Shown here: one piece after another, positions 17,625-26,335 of the stretch | Position numbering within the stretch: position 1 is the stretch's first letter | Layout of the letters: each line of letters begins with the position of its first letter | Source of the DNA: a virus | Reading direction: 5' to 3' (one strand) | IMG/VR virus record: IMGVR_UViG_3300021354_000450 | Coordinates: 1 to 64,000 of that record | DNA: 64,000 nt | Made by a program: the position numbers and the translations under genes | Notes under the pieces: generated by a model | The model's input: the letters and a program-made list of their open reading frames with translations, nothing else | Database searches by the model: none | What the model was told of the DNA's origin: nothing

Positions 17625-19442
17625 TTACTCTTTTGATTTTTCGTGAACACCGATGATCATTGCTTTTTCTAACGCATCGCGTGGAATTAGCGGACCAAGG
17701 TCTTCTAATGGACTGGATACTTGAGTACCGTCTTCTTTAATTATCCAACCTAACTTTGGAGTAAATGGTTGCTTAGGATGCATGAATACTTCGCAAATAA
17801 CGGGACCATTATGTGCTTGCACTTTGGCAATAATTTCATCGCAGTTGTCCCACGATCTGATTTGATAAGCTGGAATGTCAAATGCTACTGCTAACTTACT
17901 GTAGTCTGGACATGTTACTCCAGTTGATTTGTCTACACCTGTACGACTATCTTTAAACAATGCGTTCTGTGTGTGTTTGATCATTAAGTATCCATCGTTA
18001 TTAAAGATGAAAAGTTTAATAGGCAACTTGTGATGTACCATTGTCTGTAATTCTTGTAAGTTCATCATCATGCCACCATCGCAGTTTAAACACATAACTT
18101 CGCCACGGTCAGTAGCAAAGCTCGCACCAATTGCGCCAGGAAGTCCATAACCCATTTCGCCTAAACCTGTACTTGTCATTAAGCGTTGGCCTGGTTTAAA
18201 TTTTAATACTTGATGTCCACTTAACAGCGCAGTACCCATATCAGTTACAACAATCTGATCAGATTTAAAATGTTTATTGAGACGTTCCATGAATAAATAC
18301 GAGTTAATAAATCCATCTTTATCTTCGTGTTCTTTATCAACCCAAGGATAGTCTTTACGATATACATTACATTGGTCGATCCATTCTTTTTTGCTAGTCA
18401 TATCAACTGTGGCTATTTTTGCTAATAACATGTCAATAAACACTCCAGCATCGCATACAATACTTTCACGTGTGCGTGGCTTATTTTTAGCCGCTTCAAT
18501 AGCATCAATGTCCACAACGTCAATAGCCGCATCTCGAGCAAGTTCTGACAAGTTGTAACCAATCTGCGGAATTGCTAGTCGTGTGCCAATTGCTAAAACG
18601 TAACTGCTGTTCTGTAGTACAAAATTTGCACATCTCTGTCCATAAACGCCAGCACGACCATATACTAATGGATGATCGCTGTCAACCATGTCAATCCCTG
18701 CCCAACTTACAATTGCAGGAGATCCTAATTTTTCCAACAGCTCTGGAATACGATGTTTCGCACCTGCAAGACGAATGCCATGTCCTAACCAAAGCACAGG
18801 ACGAGGATTACTTATTAGACTTTGAACTACACGATCAATCTGACTTTCTAGTTCTAAGGTCTCGTAGCTCTTGGCAGGCACAGTAGCAAACTCATCGCAC
18901 ATCGCAGGATCTACTATGCTACTTTGTATGTCCATAGGAATTTCGACCCACACTGGTCCTGGACGTTGATCTAAAGAAATATAAGATGCTTTTTGTAATT
19001 CGTATTTTGTTTGCAATGGATCGACAACTCGAGTAGCATACTTGGTAACTTTTTTAACCATGTCGACGCTATCATAACCTTGTACTCCCCACATACGATA
19101 AGGACTGTGTGGTTGTGTGTGTTTTGAGTTTTCATTTCCTGAAATAATCAATCCAGGAATGCTGTCTGCCCAAGCAGAAACTACGCCAGTTACTCCATTA
19201 GTTGATCCAGCACCTGTTGTTAGTAAACAAGCGGCAAGTTTTCCTGTAGTACGATAGTAAGTTTGCATAGCCATTGTTGCGGCTTGCTCATGATGAACAC
19301 AGACAATTTCTGTAAAACCTCGTTTAGCAATGGCCTCAAAAATATGAACATCACCAGCACCAATAATGCCAAATGCGTGTTCGATACCTAGGTTCTCTAG
19401 GCATTCTGCGATAAGGTCTGCGACTTTAACTTTATTTGTCAT
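17625..19442 (-). CDS. ThDP-dependent enzyme, acetolactate synthase-like
   Basis: A 605-residue thiamine-diphosphate enzyme with the three expected domains. HHEQAATMAMQTYYRTTGK carries the cofactor-activating Glu; the ThDP/Mg motif is GEVMCLNCDGGMMMN (GDGxxxN type). It resembles acetolactate synthase large subunits and YerE-type enzymes, which attach a two-carbon unit from pyruvate to a keto sugar. Presence beside an RfbH-like 3-dehydrase, as in yersiniose-type branched sugar synthesis, supports the second reading. No small regulatory subunit is nearby, which also argues against amino-acid synthesis. Confidence 0.85.
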   Translation of the reverse strand: MTNKVKVADLIAECLENLGIEHAFGIIGAGDVHIFEAIAKRGFTEIVCVHHEQAATMAMQTYYRTTGKLAACLLTTGAGSTNGVTGVVSAWADSIPGLIISGNENSKHTQPHSPYRMWGVQGYDSVDMVKKVTKYATRVVDPLQTKYELQKASYISLDQRPGPVWVEIPMDIQSSIVDPAMCDEFATVPAKSYETLELESQIDRVVQSLISNPRPVLWLGHGIRLAGAKHRIPELLEKLGSPAIVSWAGIDMVDSDHPLVYGRAGVYGQRCANFVLQNSSYVLAIGTRLAIPQIGYNLSELARDAAIDVVDIDAIEAAKNKPRTRESIVCDAGVFIDMLLAKIATVDMTSKKEWIDQCNVYRKDYPWVDKEHEDKDGFINSYLFMERLNKHFKSDQIVVTDMGTALLSGHQVLKFKPGQRLMTSTGLGEMGYGLPGAIGASFATDRGEVMCLNCDGGMMMNLQELQTMVHHKLPIKLFIFNNDGYLMIKHTQNALFKDSRTGVDKSTGVTCPDYSKLAVAFDIPAYQIRSWDNCDEIIAKVQAHNGPVICEVFMHPKQPFTPKLGWIIKEDGTQVSSPLEDLGPLIPRDALEKAMIIGVHEKSKE

Positions 19443-19451
19443 GTAAATCCT

Positions 19452-20774
19452 TTATAGATATAAACTCATGAATCTGTCAACCTTCTCTCCAATATAAGCA
19501 ATTTGCTCCGGAGTAATAACTGGACTACACCCATGGAAGTACGTATTCACCATTGTGTGGGTAGCAACTGGGTAATTATCACGTGCATCCGCAGGATTCA
19601 TTAAATGTGAATACGCAGGTTGCAACATAATGTTACCAGCAAAATACGGACGAGTTTGAATTAGATTTTCTTCTAGATAATCAACAATGTCCATACGTGT
19701 AAATGGTGCGCCTTTACGAATTGTTAACGGAAACGCAAACCAACTTACATCTGCTTTGTCTTGAGCACGTGGCAAGTGGAAAAACTCTTCGTACTTTTCA
19801 TAAATTGCAAATAGCAATTCGTAGTTGCGTTGACGTAGTGTATGGATCTCTGGTAACTTCTTAATTTGCTCTAAGCCCATTGCGGCTTGCATTTCAATTG
19901 GCTTTAGATTGTAGCCAATTTCATCGTAGACATATTTGTGATCAAACACAACATCTGGCATTTCTGGAATCCAGTTGCTAAATCGACTCTTGCAAGTTCC
20001 GCACTTTAGTTTATTAGCTTCTGGACCTACGCAATAGCATCCACGACCCCATTCACGAATTGAACGAACAATGACTTCTGTTTGAGGATCGTTCATAGCA
20101 ACAAATCCGCCTTCGCCCATTGTCATGTGATGTGCAGGATAGAAACTACACGATGCCATTTCACCAAATGAGCCTAACGGCTTGCCGTCATAAGTTGTGC
20201 CTAAGCCATCACAGCAGTCTTCAAGCAATACAAGATTGTGCTTGTTGACTAATTCCATAACCTTGTCCATGTTAGGCGGATTGCCTAGCACGTGAGCAAA
20301 TGTTATAATCTTAATGTCTGGATCTGCCGAAAGCAATCGCTCTGCATGATCTAGATCAATGTTAAGTGTGTCAATTTCGATATCGCAGAACACTGGAGTA
20401 AACCCATTCTGAATAGTTGGATTAAGTGTTGTAGGAAAGCCTGCAATAGGCATTAATACTTTAGTACCTTCCGGAAAGTTATGTCCACGCTTGGATTTCA
20501 TTGCTGTCATCATAAGCAGGTTAGCAGAGCTACCTGAGTTAGTTAGAACACCACGTGACTTGCCAAACTCTTTAGGAAACTGGTGTTCAAAGCGTAGGCT
20601 CTTTTTGCCCATTACTAACCAGCCGTTAAGTAATATCTCAGCAGCCGCTACATATTCATCTGATGTAAAATGAGGTCCTGCGTAGTTAACAAAGTCCTTG
20701 CCAGCTACCCAAGTCTTATCAGCGTGTTTAGCGTCGATGTATTGTTTGATATCTTCTAATATTTTTTTCATCAT
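19452..20774 (-). CDS. RfbH-like nucleotide-sugar 3-dehydrase (PLP, Fe-S)
   Basis: A 440-residue DegT/DnrJ/EryC1-fold protein. The usual PLP-binding Lys is replaced by His in SFYPAHHMTMGEGG, the hallmark of RfbH/E1 and ColD 3-dehydratases that keep PLP non-covalently. A Cys cluster GCYCVGPEANKLKCGTC matches the [2Fe-2S] site of RfbH (CDP-6-deoxy-4-hexulose-3-dehydrase). It would remove the 3-hydroxyl of a 4-keto-6-deoxy sugar with help from an electron donor. It overlaps the upstream glycosyltransferase by an ATGA. Confidence 0.9.
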   Translation of the reverse strand: MMKKILEDIKQYIDAKHADKTWVAGKDFVNYAGPHFTSDEYVAAAEILLNGWLVMGKKSLRFEHQFPKEFGKSRGVLTNSGSSANLLMMTAMKSKRGHNFPEGTKVLMPIAGFPTTLNPTIQNGFTPVFCDIEIDTLNIDLDHAERLLSADPDIKIITFAHVLGNPPNMDKVMELVNKHNLVLLEDCCDGLGTTYDGKPLGSFGEMASCSFYPAHHMTMGEGGFVAMNDPQTEVIVRSIREWGRGCYCVGPEANKLKCGTCKSRFSNWIPEMPDVVFDHKYVYDEIGYNLKPIEMQAAMGLEQIKKLPEIHTLRQRNYELLFAIYEKYEEFFHLPRAQDKADVSWFAFPLTIRKGAPFTRMDIVDYLEENLIQTRPYFAGNIMLQPAYSHLMNPADARDNYPVATHTMVNTYFHGCSPVITPEQIAYIGEKVDRFMSLYL

Positions 20775-21478
20775 TCGATTATATACTCTTTATAAAAATT
20801 ATACAACTGTATTCGCATTTCTACAGAAATAGCTGGCCAGTGGATTAACCAATCTCCTAATTGCCAATTGCCGTCCCACCCGAATCGATCGTTGTTGTGA
20901 TCCGAATAATGGTCTCCGTAGAGCTTGTAGTTATAACTATTCATGTAACGTTGTGGAACTAACTTTACAATGTCTTTATACTGATCGCAAATTTCAGTAT
21001 CCTCTGTCCAAGGTTCAGCCGTTGGAGGAATTCCTAGTGCTACTGACATAGCACGTTGTTCTCCATCCCAATGCTTAGAACATTCTTCTTCAATGTCTAG
21101 TAAATGATGGATGTAGCCTCTGCCTTCCGGTGTGTTGCGAACAAGGAAACTGTCTGCGTTAATGCCGTTAATGTCAACGGCAACAATAAAATGATATTGC
21201 GTGTCAATACGATCTTGAATACGTGTACCAAAGTTAGTAATCATTGTATCAGTGCCCGTCCACCAAAACCATTCTACTTCTGGATGAGTTTCTAACAACT
21301 CTTTAACATAGTGAATCTTTTGGTAACCAATTCCTACATTAAGTACAAAGTCTGCGGCATCAGATCGACAGAACGTTTTGTATCCGTGTAACTCTGCGTA
21401 AGGAACTTTATTTTGTTCCCAGGTTAAATTTGCTAATTCTTGATAGTTAGCATCGTGTAGTTCGACTAGTGCGTACAT
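20771..21478 (-). CDS. Glycosyltransferase, GT34-like
   Basis: A 235-residue protein resembling galactosyl/mannosyltransferases of the GMA12/MNN10 (GT34) type: VEWFWWTGTDTMITN occupies the place of the WxDxD metal-binding motif, with part of the acidic pair replaced, and DIEEECSKHWDGEQRAM follows. Such genes are frequent in marine phage surface cassettes. The 5' end of this gene and the 3' end of its upstream neighbour are repeated 3.7 kb away at 25220-25282, suggesting local recombination. Confidence 0.65.
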   Translation of the reverse strand: MYALVELHDANYQELANLTWEQNKVPYAELHGYKTFCRSDAADFVLNVGIGYQKIHYVKELLETHPEVEWFWWTGTDTMITNFGTRIQDRIDTQYHFIVAVDINGINADSFLVRNTPEGRGYIHHLLDIEEECSKHWDGEQRAMSVALGIPPTAEPWTEDTEICDQYKDIVKLVPQRYMNSYNYKLYGDHYSDHNNDRFGWDGNWQLGDWLIHWPAISVEMRIQLYNFYKEYIIE

Positions 21479-21502
21479 AAATTCCTAGAAATAATTACCG
21501 TT
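21440..21502. repeat. 63-bp direct repeat, copy 1
   Basis: This stretch spans the start of the GT34-like gene and the stop of the gene upstream. A copy with about 6 changes lies at 25220-25282 where no intact gene exists. Confidence 0.8.
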
Positions 21503-22279
21503 AATACGGGGGAACCAGGTATCACCATATCCACCGTGCGGAGTTTTTGTTGATTCATAATCCTTGCGTACTTCACACCAATATGTTTTACCTAAACCTA
21601 TTGCTATGCTAAGTGCGACTGATTGGTTACCCATAAACTGCTCACATCCTTGTATAACTTGAGCAAGTTCTAATAGATCTTTAGTTTTGTAGTGTTCGAT
21701 CTTACAGAATATTTTTTCAAAATCTGCATGTTCTTCTTCATTACCTACAAATACAGCATAGTTAGCTAAGCCGTTGTCAACCCAGCGGAACCATTCTTCA
21801 CTTGGTTCACCATACAAATACCGTCCTGTTCTGTTCACAACGAAAGGCTTGCCTGGTATAACGATAGGTGTTACAGGAGTAAGCCATGGTTCTAATAAGA
21901 GTTGTTTTTTAATTTCTAAAGAATGAATATCTAACCCTTGAGTTAGCGCATAACATTCAGTTTGATTACCTTTCCATCCGTCGATTAAATGAAATTTCCA
22001 ATGATCACTTAAATCATAATCAAATGTTTCATCTTTCCAAATTGCAACTTCATTTAAATATTGTTGTGCTTTTAACAACGGTTCGATGATTTCATAATCA
22101 CGTTGTGTATATCGTCCACTTCCGAGACCTGCATCTTTCCACCCTAAAACTTCTTGTACAAATTTGTCTAAGGCATCTAACTTAATATACATATTGCCTC
22201 CGCCTAGCATCTTTACTAAACATAAGGAATAAATAGTATCACCAAATGTTCCAATGGTGTAAAAATTGTTTGTTTTCAA
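21485..22279 (-). CDS. Glycosyltransferase-like protein (GT9/heptosyltransferase-like)
   Basis: A 264-residue protein with an N-terminal GTFGDTIYSLCLVKML, the GDxI pattern of heptosyltransferase-like GT-B enzymes, and a C-terminal FMGNQSVALSIAIGLGKTYW that fits the nucleotide-sugar binding half. It starts with TTG at 22277-22279 behind a strong AAGGAGAAAG ribosome site; no better ATG exists before the conserved GDTI. It is the first gene of the minus-strand sugar transcript. Its exact donor and acceptor are unknown. Confidence 0.65.
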   Translation of the reverse strand: MKTNNFYTIGTFGDTIYSLCLVKMLGGGNMYIKLDALDKFVQEVLGWKDAGLGSGRYTQRDYEIIEPLLKAQQYLNEVAIWKDETFDYDLSDHWKFHLIDGWKGNQTECYALTQGLDIHSLEIKKQLLLEPWLTPVTPIVIPGKPFVVNRTGRYLYGEPSEEWFRWVDNGLANYAVFVGNEEEHADFEKIFCKIEHYKTKDLLELAQVIQGCEQFMGNQSVALSIAIGLGKTYWCEVRKDYESTKTPHGGYGDTWFPRINGNYF

Positions 22280-22403
22280 ATCTTTCTCCTTTTAAAATAA
22301 AACATATTGTATGATATTTACATTAAAAGAGCAAGTGAAATCTTATTATTGATTAGAGAAATATTGAAGTAACAACAAAAGAAATTCCAGCTATTTCTAA
22401 TCC

Positions 22404-22428
22404 TTATAAATAAAGTATTATATAAATA
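22404..22428 (+). promoter_or_regulatory. Two T4-late-like boxes TATAAATA
   Basis: TTATAAATA at 22404-22412 and TATAAATA at 22421-22428 match the T4 late promoter consensus. The second ends 4 bases before the ATG of the methyltransferase-like gene. The upstream copy leaves a usable leader. Confidence 0.45.
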
Positions 22429-22432
22429 TTTA

Positions 22433-23563
22433 ATGATTATGAATTTACCAAAATTAATTTCAAGACCATCGTGTGTACTAACAGGTAAACCGGACATTCA
22501 ACTAGTACATTCGTTTAAACAATTCCCAATCTACATGGGATGTGTTAACAAAGAAGATTCAAATAATGATATGTTCTGTGACATGGATTGGGGGGTATCT
22601 ACGAGTTCAGGAAGTTTGCAATTAATGAACTTACTTGATCCTTCCTTGTTGTACAAAGAACATCACAACCCTGGTACAATAGGCAAGATTTGGCAACAAC
22701 ATCATAAAAAGTTTCATGACTTCATTAACAAAAGCCCATTTCAAAATGTTTTAGAAATAGGCGGAGCCAGCGGATCTTTAATAAACCTTTTTCTTCCTAA
22801 ATTGCAAAATTTTAATTGGACCATCATAGAACCATCAACTCAAAAATGTACTAATGATCCTAGAGTCAAATTTATTCAAGAATTTTTTGAGGACTATAAT
22901 TTTGATCAAAAGTTTGATGCAGTAGTCCACTCTCATTTATTTGAACATATCTATAACCCAATGACATTTTTAGATAAAGTGTATAACATATTAGAAGATG
23001 GTGGTAATCACTATATTACGATGCCCAATCTTCGACATTGGGTAGAACAAGGGTACCTTAATGCGTTGATGCTCGAGCATACCCTTTATATCGACGAAAC
23101 TGTAATAGAATATATGTTAAACACCGCAGGATTTGAAATTGTTGATAAAATAATTGAACCTCATTCTATATTTGTTCACTGCAAAAAAGTTAATAAAGTT
23201 ACTGTTCCGGTGCCTGACCTTGGCTATATTAAAGAAATGTTTACAAAGTTCACTGATAACTTGAATGCATCTATCAATACTATCAAAACTGCTATCGGTG
23301 ATCATCAGGTATACTTGTTTGGTGGACATGTATTTTCTCAATATTTGTTAAATGCAGGGCTACCTGAATCACAGATAGTAAGCATTTTAGACAACGATCC
23401 TAAAAAACATAACATGCGGTTATACGGAACAAACTTGATAGTAACCTTGCCTTCTTGCTTAATTGATCTTGATCAACCTATTGTAGTACTGCGAGGCGGT
23501 CCTTATACTAATGAAATAAAAGAATCTCTTCTTAAAATTAATCCTACAACAATCTTTGTCTAA
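22433..23563 (+). CDS. SAM-dependent (sugar C-)methyltransferase-like protein
   Basis: A 376-residue protein with the layout of sugar C-methyltransferases: an N-terminal Cys-containing domain, a Rossmann methyltransferase core with VLEIGGASGSLINLF (SAM motif I) and FDAVVHSHLFEHIYNP (motif II/III region), and a C-terminal second Rossmann-like domain starting VYLFGGHVFSQYLL. Such enzymes methylate a 3-keto or 4-keto deoxy sugar. It fits the adjacent deoxy-sugar cassette although it is on the opposite strand. A second ATG two codons downstream is possible. Confidence 0.78.
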   Translation: MIMNLPKLISRPSCVLTGKPDIQLVHSFKQFPIYMGCVNKEDSNNDMFCDMDWGVSTSSGSLQLMNLLDPSLLYKEHHNPGTIGKIWQQHHKKFHDFINKSPFQNVLEIGGASGSLINLFLPKLQNFNWTIIEPSTQKCTNDPRVKFIQEFFEDYNFDQKFDAVVHSHLFEHIYNPMTFLDKVYNILEDGGNHYITMPNLRHWVEQGYLNALMLEHTLYIDETVIEYMLNTAGFEIVDKIIEPHSIFVHCKKVNKVTVPVPDLGYIKEMFTKFTDNLNASINTIKTAIGDHQVYLFGGHVFSQYLLNAGLPESQIVSILDNDPKKHNMRLYGTNLIVTLPSCLIDLDQPIVVLRGGPYTNEIKESLLKINPTTIFV

Positions 23564-23564
23564 A

Positions 23565-24284
23565 ATGAATATAATAATCCCAATGGCCGGGTTAGGCTCC
23601 AGATTTTTAACCAAGGGATTTCATCTCCCAAAACCGTTAATAGATGTCAATGGCACTCCGATGATTATCAAAGCAATAACTAGTCTCGGTATACAAGACG
23701 CAAAATACTTGTTTATTATAAAACATGATGCGTTTGCTGAAGAAATTAAAGAAGAGATTTTAAAATTTGTCGATAGCAAATTTATAGAAATTGACTATAT
23801 TACCGAAGGTCCCGCTTGCTCTGCGCTACTGTTTGAAAGTATAATTAACAACGACCAAGAGCTTGTTATTGCAAACTGTGATCAAATTATGGAATGGAAT
23901 AGTGATTCGTTTTTAATGAATGTGCGTCAGTACGACGGTGCTGTAGTTACATATCACGAAACCACCAACAAGAACAGTTACGCTAGACTTGACGATCACG
24001 GATTTGTAACAGAAATAAAAGAAAAACAAGTAATCAGTAATGTATCGTTGAACGGAATACATTATTGGAAAAAGGGTAGTTTTTTTATAGATAGCGCAAA
24101 GGACATGATTGCAGAAGATGACCGTGCTCCAAACGGTGAGTTTTATGTTGGACCTTCATATAATTATATGATTAGAAAAGGACTTAAAGTGGGCATTTAT
24201 CATATACCGAACCAAATGCATCACCCTGTAGGCGTACCTGACGATTTAGAAAAATATATACAACATGAAAACAGCAAAACTTAA
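23565..24284 (+). CDS. Sugar nucleotidyltransferase-like
   Basis: A 239-residue nucleotidyltransferase with the N-terminal signature IIPMAGLGSRFLTKGFHLPKPLI (GxGxRF...PKP), a glucose-1-phosphate thymidylyl/cytidylyl-transferase pattern, and NCDQIM in place of the usual DxD. It would activate a sugar phosphate with NTP for the surface cassette. The ATG at 23565 directly follows the methyltransferase stop; an upstream TTG is unlikely. It gives the cassette a possible first step, but the nucleotide is not predictable. Confidence 0.8.
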   Translation: MNIIIPMAGLGSRFLTKGFHLPKPLIDVNGTPMIIKAITSLGIQDAKYLFIIKHDAFAEEIKEEILKFVDSKFIEIDYITEGPACSALLFESIINNDQELVIANCDQIMEWNSDSFLMNVRQYDGAVVTYHETTNKNSYARLDDHGFVTEIKEKQVISNVSLNGIHYWKKGSFFIDSAKDMIAEDDRAPNGEFYVGPSYNYMIRKGLKVGIYHIPNQMHHPVGVPDDLEKYIQHENSKT

Positions 24285-24307
24285 ATATTACAAAAGGAAA
24301 GTTTAAT

Positions 24308-24364
24308 ATGCAATATACAGAAATTTTTGATTGGATTGTAAAGTTTGTGTCGTTACAAGTATGA
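24308..24364 (+). CDS. 18-aa ORF, possibly a remnant
   Basis: A very short ORF (18 residues, MQYTEIFDWIVKF...) behind a good AAAGGAAAG ribosome site. It overlaps the next small ORF by ATGA. Its size suggests a decayed gene rather than a product. Confidence 0.25.
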   Translation: MQYTEIFDWIVKFVSLQV

Positions 24365-24456
24365 AGTTTAACCGACATAGAAGTGAAACTGATTTAACCA
24401 AGTATCTTATTGCTACTTATCAGATGACAAGCAATTGCAACGTGAGGTCTTATTAA
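24361..24456 (+). CDS. 31-aa ORF, possibly a truncated radical-SAM start
   Basis: 31 residues, ending directly before the next gene's ATG. The segment ATYQMTSNCNVRSY faintly recalls the MTxxCNxRCxxC start of radical-SAM proteins but lacks the second and third Cys. It may be the remnant of a replaced gene. Confidence 0.25.
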   Translation: MKFNRHRSETDLTKYLIATYQMTSNCNVRSY

Positions 24457-25173
24457 ATGAAAATAGCAGTAGTATTTACTGGCCATGCAAGAGGTTACAA
24501 GAAAATATATGAAAACTTTAAAAAACATCTATTAGATGTGCATGATGTAGATTTATATATCAGTACATGGTCCGTCGATAATCCTGGAAGAGCAGCAGGA
24601 CACGCATGGGCTGAAACACCACCAATCGATCTATCTCCAATGATCGAAATGTATAAGCCTAAAAAAATATTCATAGAAGATCATAACAAGTATTACGCAA
24701 ACAGATTTTCTCCGATTGACATTCACTCGTCGCTCCGCCCTGATGATGTATTCAAAGTAGACCCACACGCTATTAACGAAGGCTCCCTATGGGTAGAAAG
24801 AATGCGAGATATGTGGCATATTATTAAACAAGGGTTTGATTTAATTGATAATCCAACCGATTATGATATTTTAATTCGATTAAGATTTGATATAATTCTT
24901 AATTCTTTTGTAATACAAGATACAATAGGTACAAATAATTTAGTGGCAATGTTTGTCAAAGATTTAGAAGTTCATGATCTGTTAATGTATGGTCTGCCTG
25001 CTTCTATGATGGCATACTCTAAACTTTTTGATTACATTGAGCTAATGTATGTTAACAACAATGTGAATATTTCTCATTCGGATTTAATGTTAGGTACGTA
25101 TCTAAAAAAATACTGCAATATAACTACAATTGGAGATCCTAGTATTAGTGTAAGTCATGCTCCTTGGAACTAA
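24457..25173 (+). CDS. Putative glycosyltransferase-like phage protein
   Basis: A 238-residue protein starting KIAVVFTGHARGYKKIYENF, a start seen in many phage and algal-virus proteins thought to act on glycans. DILIRLRFDIIL could be a DxD-like site (RFD). No clear family assignment is possible. It closes the plus-strand part of the sugar region. TAA-ATG contact with the preceding 31-aa ORF suggests it once had a longer upstream partner. Confidence 0.55.
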   Translation: MKIAVVFTGHARGYKKIYENFKKHLLDVHDVDLYISTWSVDNPGRAAGHAWAETPPIDLSPMIEMYKPKKIFIEDHNKYYANRFSPIDIHSSLRPDDVFKVDPHAINEGSLWVERMRDMWHIIKQGFDLIDNPTDYDILIRLRFDIILNSFVIQDTIGTNNLVAMFVKDLEVHDLLMYGLPASMMAYSKLFDYIELMYVNNNVNISHSDLMLGTYLKKYCNITTIGDPSISVSHAPWN

Positions 25174-25330
25174 TAATAAAATGATTTTAATAGCATATCG
25201 TGGACTGATCCAATGGTCCTTGATAATTAGCATCGTGTAGTTCTACTAATGCGTACATACGTTCTTAGAAATAATTACCGTTGAAACAAATGCAAAGCAA
25301 GAATTATAAATGTAAAATTTGTAATCGGGG
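25174..25330. other. Gene-free stretch with a gene remnant
   Basis: This stretch has no credible gene. It contains the 63-bp copy of the glycosyltransferase boundary and otherwise AT-rich sequence leading to two promoters. Confidence 0.6.
25220..25282. repeat. 63-bp direct repeat, copy 2 (remnant)
   Basis: About 57 of 63 bases match 21440-21502. Here the glycosyltransferase reading frames are not continued, so it is a scar of duplication or of a cassette exchange covering 21.5-25.2 kb. Confidence 0.8.
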
Positions 25331-25359
25331 TTGACAAGACTATAAATAGATTATAATAT
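25331..25359 (+). promoter_or_regulatory. Promoter TTGACA ... TAATAT
   Basis: TTGACA at 25331-25336 with TAATAT at 25354-25359 (17-base spacer; TATAAT two bases earlier gives 15). First of two promoters in tandem upstream of the 48-aa gene. Confidence 0.55.
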
Positions 25360-25415
25360 ATACACATGTTGTTAGAACTGCTTAAAAAATATTTTTAAAT
25401 TTTTTAAAATAAAGG

Positions 25416-25444
25416 TTGACAACAGGGATAAATAAACGTATAAT
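25416..25444 (+). promoter_or_regulatory. Consensus promoter TTGACA-N17-TATAAT
   Basis: TTGACA at 25416-25421 and TATAAT at 25439-25444, spacer 17. It drives a leader of about 42 bases and the 48-aa gene, which ends in a terminator. Confidence 0.75.
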
Positions 25445-25492
25445 TTACACAACTGCTAGAAATAGCAATAAACATTTTTAAACGAGAAAACA

Positions 25493-25639
25493 ATGCAAAC
25501 TAACTTTAGACAACATTTTAATTTATTAGCGAAACAAGGCGGCTCGATGTCTCCTGTATGGCAAACGATTAATTGTCTAACAAGTGATCGTGCACCGGAG
25601 AGCTATCATAGCTTAGGGTTTTTGAGGATTACTGTGTAA
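25493..25639 (+). CDS. 48-aa protein with own promoter and terminator
   Basis: A 48-residue ORF flanked by a consensus promoter and a strong terminator, so it forms a separate short transcript. The end, SDRAPESYHSLGF followed by RITV, together with an upstream GGS and Cys, faintly recalls the extreme C-terminus of formylglycine-generating-enzyme-type domains (GGSW...C...R...LGFR), but the rest of such a domain is absent. It may be a true small protein, a remnant, or a small RNA that happens to be open. Ribosome site is weak (ACGAGAAAAC). Confidence 0.5.
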   Translation: MQTNFRQHFNLLAKQGGSMSPVWQTINCLTSDRAPESYHSLGFLRITV

Positions 25640-25666
25640 AAGTATAAAATACAACACAGCAAAATT

Positions 25667-25707
25667 TAAAAACCCTGGAACTTAAAAAACTCCGGGGTTT
25701 TTTGTTT
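25667..25707 (+). terminator. Rho-independent terminator
   Basis: AAAAACCCTGGA pairs with TCCGGGGTTTTT (one G-T pair) over a short loop, followed by a T-rich run TTTTTTGTTTTT. This is the clearest terminator in the window. Confidence 0.85.
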
Positions 25708-25738
25708 TTAGCATGAAAGAAAAGTGAAAAATTTTAAT

Positions 25739-26254
25739 ATGGGAAAATTAGTAAGAAACAAAATATATAAAAGTAATCTTCAACGTCTTAAAGAAGATGT
25801 ATATAAAAAACCAAAATTAACGAAACATAAAACTAATAAAAAGCTAATAGAAAATTTAAAACAATCTATTGTTAATGAACAAAAAATAGAAATTAAAGAA
25901 ATATCATTACATGATCATTTAAACAGAATAAGACAGACAATTTTAAATGAGAATGTAATAAGTGGAAAACAAACAACTATTACAGAAGGATTTATTTATT
26001 TAATAGTAAATCCGGTTTGGAATGGATGGATTAAAGCAGGAATGACTGTTGATTTTGAAGAAAGATTAACTTCATACAATATATATGATCCGATAGGAAT
26101 GTATTCATATATTGATATAAAATGGACCAATGATAGGAAGCAAGCAGAAAAACAATTATTAGATTTTTTGAATATTCATTCAAAAAAACGAAAAGGTGAA
26201 TGGTTTAAAATAGAACATACCAAAGCACAAATATTAATGACACTAACAGTGTAA
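25739..26254 (+). CDS. GIY-YIG-like nuclease (T5orf172/MUG113 type)
   Basis: A protein of 171 residues (176 if the GTG at 25724 is used). The first 100 residues are basic and helical, probably DNA- or RNA-binding. The C-terminal domain begins GFIYLIVNPVWNGWIKAGMT, the GIY-YIG-like core of T5orf172/MUG113 nucleases, with FEERLTSYN carrying the conserved Arg. It lies at the edge of the tRNA array, a usual position for homing or free-standing phage endonucleases. Confidence 0.7.
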   Translation: MGKLVRNKIYKSNLQRLKEDVYKKPKLTKHKTNKKLIENLKQSIVNEQKIEIKEISLHDHLNRIRQTILNENVISGKQTTITEGFIYLIVNPVWNGWIKAGMTVDFEERLTSYNIYDPIGMYSYIDIKWTNDRKQAEKQLLDFLNIHSKKRKGEWFKIEHTKAQILMTLTV

Positions 26255-26335
26255 GAGATCACTGTATAATAAAAACTGGACCGCGATGAATCAGTCGAGT
26301 ACTCTTCAGACTGCCGAGTGCGATAAAGGGATTGC

